Below are positions 58,165 to 64,000 of a stretch of DNA of 64,000 nt, piece by piece. Where the stretch lies: contig NC_087065.1 in the NCBI RefSeq assembly GCF_963678635.1, forward strand, positions 15,225,853-15,289,852, given 5' to 3'. Position 1 is the stretch's first letter; the number at the start of each line of letters is the position of its first letter. The DNA comes from Symsagittifera roscoffensis (Eukaryota; Xenacoelomorpha; Acoela; Convolutidae). The notes under the pieces were generated by a model, which was given only the letters and a program-made list of their open reading frames with translations, had not been told where the DNA came from and searched no databases. The translations under genes were made by a program, and so were the position numbers.

Positions 58165-60365
58165 TAATTTTTATGATTTCCGTAGAAATGTTCTATGTTT
58201 AAAGGTTATTCTTGCTTTCTGCTCAATATATGTTTTCACTATTGAACACACTTTCAAGAAAGTTTAGTCAGAACTGGAGAATTTAGGAGGAAAATGGTAT
58301 CAATTGATTGAACAATTTGCTGGCAGAGATGAAATTAGAACTGATACCGTCTAATTATTTTGATAAAAAATTGTGAATTTCTTGCTCATGGTTCCCTTAT
58401 TTGGTTGCTATTGTAAGTTATTTAAACAAAAATAAATTTTTTGGAATCAATAACTATCGCTTTTCTTGAAAAATAATTGTTTTTTCATGATTTTCCGTAG
58501 AAATGTTCCATGTTTTAAGGTTATTCTTGCTTTCTGCTTAATGCATGTTTTCGTTTTTGAACACACTTTGCAAGAAAATTAAGTCAGAACTGGAGAATTT
58601 TGGAGGAAAATAGTATCGATTGAACAAACAAATTGCTGGCAGAGATGAAATTAGAACTGATACCGTCTGATTATTTTGATAAAAACTGTAAAAGTCTTCG
58701 TCAAGGTTCCCTTATTTAGTTGCTACAGTAAATAATTTAAGCAAAAATACAACTTTTGGAATCAGTAACTATCGCTTTTCTTGAAAAATAGTTATTTTTT
58801 CATGATTTTCCGTAGAAATGTTCTATGTTTTAAGGTTATTCTTGCTTTCTGCTTAATGCATGTTTTCGTTATTGAACACACTTTGCAAGAAAATTAAGTC
58901 AGAACTGGAGAGTTTAGGAGGAAAATAGTATCAATTGAACTAACAATTTGCTGGCAGAGATGAAATTAGAACTGATACCCTCTGATAATTTTGATAAAAA
59001 ATGTAAAAGTCTTCGTCAAGGTTCCCTTATTTAGTTGCTACAGTAAATTATTTAAGCAAAAATACAACTTTTGGAATCAAGAACTATTGCTTTTCTTGAA
59101 AAATAGTTGTTTTTCCATGATTTTCAGTAGAAATGTTCTATGTTTCAAGGTTATTCTTGCTTTCTGCTTAATGCATGTTTTCGTTATTGAACACACTTTG
59201 CAAGAAAATTTAGTCAGAACTGGAGAGTTTAGGAGGAAAATAGTATCATTTGAACTAACAATTTGCTGGCAGAGCTGAAATTAGAACTGATACCGTCTGA
59301 TTCTTAAGATGAAAATTGTAAATGTCTTTCTCAAGATTCCCTTATTTAGTTGCTACAGTAAATTATTTAAGCAAAAATACAATTTTTGGAATCAGTAACT
59401 ATCGCTTTTCTTGAAAAATAGTTATTTTTTCATAATTTTCCGTAGAAATGTTCTATGTTTTAAGGTTATTCTTGCTTTCTACTTAATGCATGTTTTCGTT
59501 ATTGAACACACTTTGCAAGAAAATTAAGTCAGAACTGGAGAATTTTGGAGGAAAATAGTATCGATTGAACAAACAAATTGCTGGCAGAGATGAAATTAGA
59601 ACTGATACCGTCTGATTATTTTGATAGAAATTGTAAAAGTCTTCGTCAAGGTTCCCTTATTTAGTTGCTACAGTAAATTATTTAAGCAAAAATGCAACTT
59701 TTGGAATCAGTAACTATCGCTTTTCTTGAAAAATAGTTATTTTTTCATGATTTTCCGTAGAAATGTTCTATGTTTTAAGGTTATTCCTGCTTTCTGCTTA
59801 ATGCATGTTTTCGTTATTGAACACACTTTGCAAGAAAATTAAGTCAGAACTGGAGAGTTTAGGAGGAAAATAGTATCAATTGAACTAACAATTTGCTGGC
59901 AGAGATGAAATTAGAACTGATACCGTCTGATTATTTTGATAGAAATTGTAAAAGTCTTCGTCAAGGTTCCCTTATTTAGTTGCTACAGTAAATTATTTAA
60001 GCAAAAAAGCAACTTTTGGAATCAGTAACTATCGCTTTTCTTGAAAAATAGTTATTTTTTCATGATTTTCCGTAGAAATGTTCTATGTTTTAAGGTTATT
60101 CCTGCTTTCTGCTTAATGCATTTTTTCGTTATTGAACACACTTTGCAAGAAAATTTAGTCAGAACTGGAGAGTTTAGGAGGAAAATAGTATCAATTGAAC
60201 TAACAATTTGCTGGCAGAGATGAAATTAGAACTGATACCGTCTGATTATTAAGATGAAAATTGTAAATGTCTTCCTCAAGATTCCCTTATTTAGTTGCTA
60301 CAGTAAATTAATTCTTTAAGCAAAAATACAACTTTTGGAATAAATAACTGTCACTTTTCTCCCAA
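58165..60365. repeat. Seven-copy 315-bp satellite array
   Basis: The landmark cgtagaaatg (or agtagaaatg) starts at 58,181, 58,496, 58,811, 59,126, 59,441, 59,756 and 60,071, exactly 315 bases apart each time. Outer units are more diverged than inner ones, as expected from unequal exchange. The short + frames inside (58,991-59,278 and 60,041-60,223) are out-of-selection readings of the monomer; although 315 is divisible by three, each monomer has a stop. The array sits inside the 3.2 kb that unit 2 has in excess of unit 1. Confidence 0.97.
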
Positions 60366-61280
60366 AATATTTATTAAAAACGCTTTTTATTCTCGGATTA
60401 TGACGGAAATTTTCTCAAAAATATCCAAGAGAGAAAGAATTGGTGTTAGTTAAAGCATTAAAAAACATATGTAAAAAATGAGAAAATAAAGGTGTATTTT
60501 TACGGTTTAAGAACAAATTATGAGCAGCTCTATTAGTTGTAATCTGAAAACCTCCGGAAATATGCAAGAATTAATACCATAAATCCTTTTCTAAAAGCCT
60601 TTAAATGATTTTTTCAACCTGATAATTTTATATTGCTGTTTCAAATTTGTTTTTCTATAATGAAGTAAATTTTTGGTCGATGATGATGTATGTTATTATC
60701 TTGAAGTTTTCAAAGGTTAGCACAAACATACATTTTTTTATCTTTTCCAGATCAGTTACCATTTTTTTAACTGAATTCGTCAAAAAAACAGAAGAAAACT
60801 ATAATTCTTAATAAATCAACCCCCATTATTTGCTTGATAACGCACTACTCTATGAACACTTTTACAATCACTAAAAAGTGGAAACATTAAAATGGCAACT
60901 TGGCAAAAGCTTTCAATTAATTGATGTTTTACAAATATCCAGTTCTTTACAATTTTTAAACAGTTACTTAACCAATTATTAGTATATATTATGCACTTTT
61001 ACTACAAATTTATCGCAACAAAGTCTCCACAAGCTTGCAACCAATGGAGTTTTTACTGTTGATTAAAGATTTTCAGATCGATTTCCATAGAAAGTTTCAC
61101 GACAACTTGAACTCGGTTTTTGTTGTCTGTATTGTCATTCAAAACCTTTCATTAAAAAAATGACAGATCAAGAATTGTGATAAAAAAAACTGCATAAATT
61201 TTACTAGATGTTTTCAAATTCATCACAATTGTATTTCAGACTCAGTAAAATTTACAATTCATAGTAATTTCTATGTTTTT
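60366..61280. other. Non-coding region of unit 2 homologous to 45.5-46.2 kb
   Basis: From about 60,570 it aligns with unit 1 (ataccataaatccttttctaaaa, cagatca.ttacc.ttt, ttgcaaccaatgga). No gene seen. Confidence 0.5.
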
Positions 61281-61528
61281 TAAAAAATTATCAATTTTAC
61301 CTTTTCTTGAAGTGTGTTTGGAGACTGCTGAGCACATAATTTTACATTATGCTGACAATGCTTCTTCTTGAAAAGATTAGTGAGTTCCTAGCTGCTATAA
61401 GTATAAAAGTTAAAATTCAAACACTTCAAAACACCACAGGTTCTACGATGTCTCGATGCATCTTTGTGATTGTATTCTCTGCCACATTCAAGACATGCAA
61501 TTCTTTCGTTCCTATTCAGTGACGGCAT
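61281..61528 (-). pseudogene. Zinc-finger protein, unit 2 copy (premature TAG)
   Basis: ATG at 61,528 starts MPSLNRNERIACLECGREYN. Finger 1 is CLECGREYNHKDASRHRRTC. In finger 2 the second Cys is replaced (CLNFNFYTY). A TAG at 61,388-61,390 follows YTYSS, after which the frame continues ELTNLFKKKHC..., NTLQEK to a stop at 61,281, collinear with the 84-codon intact gene in unit 1. The AAG|GTAAAA donor-like context is conserved. The TATA box seen in unit 1 is degenerate here. Confidence 0.7.
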
Positions 61529-61699
61529 CCCACGAAAGAACTTGAGAATAAATGGAAGATATAGATTGTCCCGATATTTTAGATAAGAAGTGTTGAATAG
61601 CCTTAAAAAATGAGTAAAAGTAAGAAAAACTGCAAATTTTTCAACCAATTGTTTTTAACATGAAAAAAATCAGAATGGATAACATTCTGTTTGGTCAAG

Positions 61700-61985
61700 T
61701 TTAAAAAATCAACCAATCTAACCATGGAGTTTCAAAAGTATCAACCAATCAGAATCGAGGTTTTCTTTAAAAAATTTTTTAATCTTTTTTGATATCAACT
61801 AATCAGAGTCGAGCATTATTTATTAGGAAACTCTTATCTTTTTTGATATCAAACAATCAGAATCGAGCATTCCTTCAGATGTAATCTTTGCAGTATTAAG
61901 CAATCAGAATGAAGTATTCACAGATTTTAAAATATTTTATAGATCAGAACAAAGCTATGATTATGAATCTTCCCAATCAATCATT
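61700..61985 (-). promoter_or_regulatory. Repeated CTGATTGG boxes, unit 2
   Basis: On the + strand: accaatcagaatcgagg (61,742), actaatcagagtcgagc (61,798), aacaatcagaatcgagc (61,852), agcaatcagaatgaag (61,900) and cccaatcaatca (61,970), arranged as tandem repeats of about 55 bases. The array corresponds to 46,600-46,985 but has amplified differently. Confidence 0.6.
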
Positions 61986-62299
61986 TTACTGAAAAAATTT
62001 TCTAACATAATAGCATATACAATTGACGCCCAAATGATATTTTTTGTCTGATTTATTCTATTTTTTCGATACTCAATTCAATTTTTGAAATTTCCATCAA
62101 AATTTCATTGATTTGTTCTATTTCTAACCAGTGGAAAAAAAATTACAAAAATATACGTTTTTATGGTTTTCTTTTCGGAAAATTGTAGTATAAAGAACCG
62201 AAAGTCTATTAAATTTGGATAAACGATCAAAGATGTTCTGACAAATCTGGGTTTTGTATTTGTATCGAATTGATGTTCCTTATCTCCAACTTTTGTTTT

Positions 62300-62564
62300 A
62301 TAGGCTCTTCCGTTGTTTTGTGTTTTACTGATCGACCACTCAATCTGAGTTAACTCTTCTAAATAAAAACTTTGTTGATAAATTTGGAGGTACTCTTCTT
62401 TTTTTGTAATCTCCTCTCCATCTTTTTAACAAAATTAATGAATTTTCTGTGTTTCTATACAAGTTAAAACTAATACAATCTCCATCAACGTCATCTGTCC
62501 ACCACTCTTGTAGTTTTTTGTAGTAGTTCAATTTTAAAATCTGATAAATGTTCAATTCAGACAT
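62300..62564 (-). pseudogene. Small DDVDGD protein, unit 2 copy (C-terminal frameshift)
   Basis: ATG at 62,564 gives MSELNIYQILKLNYYKKLQE, then WWTDDVDGDCISFNLYRNTE and LILLKRWRGDYKK without the two stops of unit 1. Near 62,400 an extra T shifts the frame, so the reading ends early; in the other frame the end YLEELTQIEWSVSKTQ is recognisable. Between them the two copies show the original gene had about 90 residues. Confidence 0.6.
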
Positions 62565-62672
62565 TGAAAACGCTTTTGATGGAAACATTTTTCTTAGTGA
62601 AAAATACGAAGAAATTTGAAAAACTCGAATAGTTTTATCATTTTTCAAGTATTTTGTAATAACATCCAGCAT

Positions 62673-63049
62673 AAAAACTTTTCAATCCTTTAGAAAATTG
62701 ATGTAGCCAATCAAAAACTCAAATTATGGTGAAAAAAAATTGAAATCAAGCAAAGAATAAAAGAAATTTAAAAAATTTTGCTAAGGTTTTCAACTACATT
62801 ATTGTTTGTAACTTTGTTCAAATAAGACCAAATTTACTTAATTTTAGATAAAACAGCAATTAAAAAAGTTTTTTTTTCTGTAATTTCCTACGCAGTAACT
62901 TGTTTAATATTTTTTGTCAATTTGGAGTAAATTGTATGTTTTGTCTGAACTTTCCTCGGATATCATACCTCTAAATATACACTTCAGTGAGAAAAATAGA
63001 TTTGAACCAAAAATATTTCAATTACCAAACATAAAAACATCACGGAGCT
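62673..63049. other. Intergenic region, unit 2
   Basis: AT-rich and homologous to 47,700-48,080. It has no ORF or motif of note. Confidence 0.4.
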
Positions 63050-63562
63050 TTACTGAAGTTTACAATTATCAACAAACATAAAGTCTCCCAATATTTGGGA
63101 CAGTTCTTTAAACTCATTCAAAGTATAGTTGACATATGCAACTTGCTTCAAGTCTTCATTTTCTTTTGCAGTGAAGTGTCGAATCTGAATGTAGGATGGC
63201 TTGCTCAAGTTGTACTTCTTGATTGTGACACATACCCTCCTCATGTTGTATGTTGCTATTTCATATACTCTATTACAGATGTCGAGCTCCTGATCCATAG
63301 TAGATTCTTTACCAGATTTGGCTTCATTTATAGGTACGAGTTCAAAATTTTCAGCATCGTGAATAACAGTATTCCGGATCGCCGATATTGCTTCACCTTC
63401 TTTTTCACTAAGATAAACTTGTTGGGACTTTAATAGTTGAAAGCAGGGCTCAAAATAAAATTTATCATTGTAGGAAATTTGGAATCAAACAAATCTCCCA
63501 ATTCTTGTTTGATTTTTTGGGAATTCAATATAATTGGGACTAGTGTTTTTTCTCGAGTACAT
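63050..63562 (-). pseudogene. PC4-like small protein, unit 2 copy
   Basis: ATG at 63,562 opens MYSRKNTSPNYIEFPKNQTR as in unit 1; a stop or shift near 63,485 is followed by one uninterrupted frame: YFEPCFQLLKSQQVYLSEKE, GEAISAIRNTVIHDAENFEL, VPINEAKSGKESTMDQELDI, then NMRRVCVTIKKYNLSKPSYI, QIRHFTAKENEDLKQVAYVN and YTLNEFKELSQILGDFM. The C-terminal 55 residues follow the PC4/p15 layout: two basic beta-strands (RRVCVTIKKY, SYIQIRHF), a loop, then a strand/helix L-x-E-F-K-E-L. PC4 proteins bind single-stranded DNA; such a protein would suit a protein-primed replicating element. The domain call is by eye. Confidence 0.55.
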
Positions 63563-63656
63563 TTTGATGAGCACACTGATCAGATGAGAAGAAATGAGAG
63601 AAATTATTTTGAGAAAAAATGAAAATGGAAGTAAGGAGTATGAGTCATCGCGATTT

Positions 63657-63735
63657 CCATATATGGAAGTAGTACCAAACATGGACGGATTTCCCTATAT
63701 GGAAACTGCGTAGGCGTTACTGCTACTATATAAAT
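63657..63735 (+). promoter_or_regulatory. Divergent promoter with CArG-like boxes and TATA, unit 2
   Basis: CCATATATGG at 63,657-63,666 is a perfect CC(A/T)6GG box, and CCCTATATGG at 63,693-63,702 differs in one base; both are flanked by TTT..GGAA. TATATAAAT follows at 63,727-63,735, 40 bases before the + strand ATG. Unit 1 retains the TATA but has lost the CArG part. Confidence 0.6.
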
Positions 63736-63766
63736 CCACCATTTTCTGCAAAAATCATTTTTCCCA

Positions 63767-64000
63767 ATGGCAGCTGCTATATGTCAAGCTCTTCCCAGCT
63801 TTCATTCAGATTATAATAGTAAATCATTGTTTATTTCTGTTTTCAACGAGTTTTACGAAAGATACATAGTAACCCAAGAATATTGCATGTCTACTCACAA
63901 TTTTTTCTGTTCCTTGGGAAGTTGCAAATTTCATATAATTTTAATTGGAACATCTCTTAGCCAAATTCTTCAGAGATTAGACAAATATCAATACAAATAT
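63767..64000 (+). CDS. Unidentified + strand gene of the DNA element, open at window end
   Basis: ATG at 63,767 starts MAAAICQALPSFHSDYNSKS and the frame stays open for 78 codons to the last base, with FYERYIVTQEYCMSTHNFF, SLGSCKFHIIL and LQRLDKYQYKY. It aligns with the broken unit 1 copy at 48,680-49,277, predicting about 200 residues in all, so some 120 lie beyond the window. The start is supported by the conserved ATG and the TATA box 40 bases upstream in both units. Cys-rich first half, basic middle and helical end (from unit 1). Family not recognised. Confidence 0.65.
   Translation, partial: MAAAICQALPSFHSDYNSKSLFISVFNEFYERYIVTQEYCMSTHNFFCSLGSCKFHIILIGTSLSQILQRLDKYQYKY

Noticed and set aside
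58991-60223. Plus-strand ORFs in the 315-bp satellite as repeat-protein genes
   Set aside because: Each monomer contains a stop in that frame and the best frame changes between monomers.

Overview
The window is an AT-rich piece of an animal (most likely invertebrate) nuclear genome. It contains no recognisable intact host gene, tRNA, rRNA or CRISPR array. Almost everything that can be named is mobile or virus-like DNA in decay, so the species cannot be assigned; low GC, hAT-type miniature elements, an env-bearing Ty3/gypsy lineage and a Polinton-like polymerase together fit an aquatic or soil invertebrate.

Layout. (1) 1-2.0 kb: a 247-bp hAT-like MITE with a perfect 8-bp target-site duplication, part of a second copy, and the 3' part of a dead reverse transcriptase that runs into a 200-base N gap (1,801-2,000). 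(2) 2.9-44.5 kb: one continuous minus-strand graveyard of a Ty3/gypsy-type element. Read on the minus strand (right to left) it shows a long gag with a degenerate CCHC knuckle, an aspartic protease, RT, RNase H, integrase (H2C2, a gutted core and a GPY/F tail), a membrane-anchor/cytoplasmic-tail module and env-like ectodomain remnants at the left end. It is not one element: pieces of about 7.0, 3.3, 1.7, 3.2 and 4.9 kb are duplicated in tandem and at a distance, giving eight RT active-site boxes, eight RNase H copies and five protease copies. Disabling mutations and chimeric junctions are shared between copies, so much of the amplification happened after the element was dead.

(3) 44.5-64.0 kb: a second system, a Polinton/adintovirus-like (protein-primed DNA polymerase B lineage) element, apparently as two head-to-tail units. 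Each starts with short palindromic repeats (44.55 and 56.87 kb). Unit 1 carries, in order, a small zinc-finger gene (-), two small genes (-), a TATA promoter shared by divergent transcripts, an unidentified + strand gene, another small gene (-), a 484-bp repeat array, a small acidic-tailed gene (-) and the N-terminal two thirds of a polymerase-B-like gene (+), which stops near a run of 16 G. Unit 2 repeats the first part with 3.2 kb of extra DNA holding seven copies of a 315-bp satellite, and its + strand gene is still open at the window edge.

How the parts relate. The element-2 genes share promoter features: repeated CTGATTGG boxes on the sense side of at least four genes, TATA boxes 30-40 bases before conserved ATGs, and the same N-terminal MPSLNRN/zinc-finger block on the free-standing zinc-finger genes and (with ATG changed to ATT) on the polymerase. 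Several of the small proteins have a C-terminal pattern reminiscent of the PC4/p15 single-strand DNA-binding fold. The small-protein set plus polymerase looks like an endogenised DNA-virus replication module and is the most promising undescribed part of the window.
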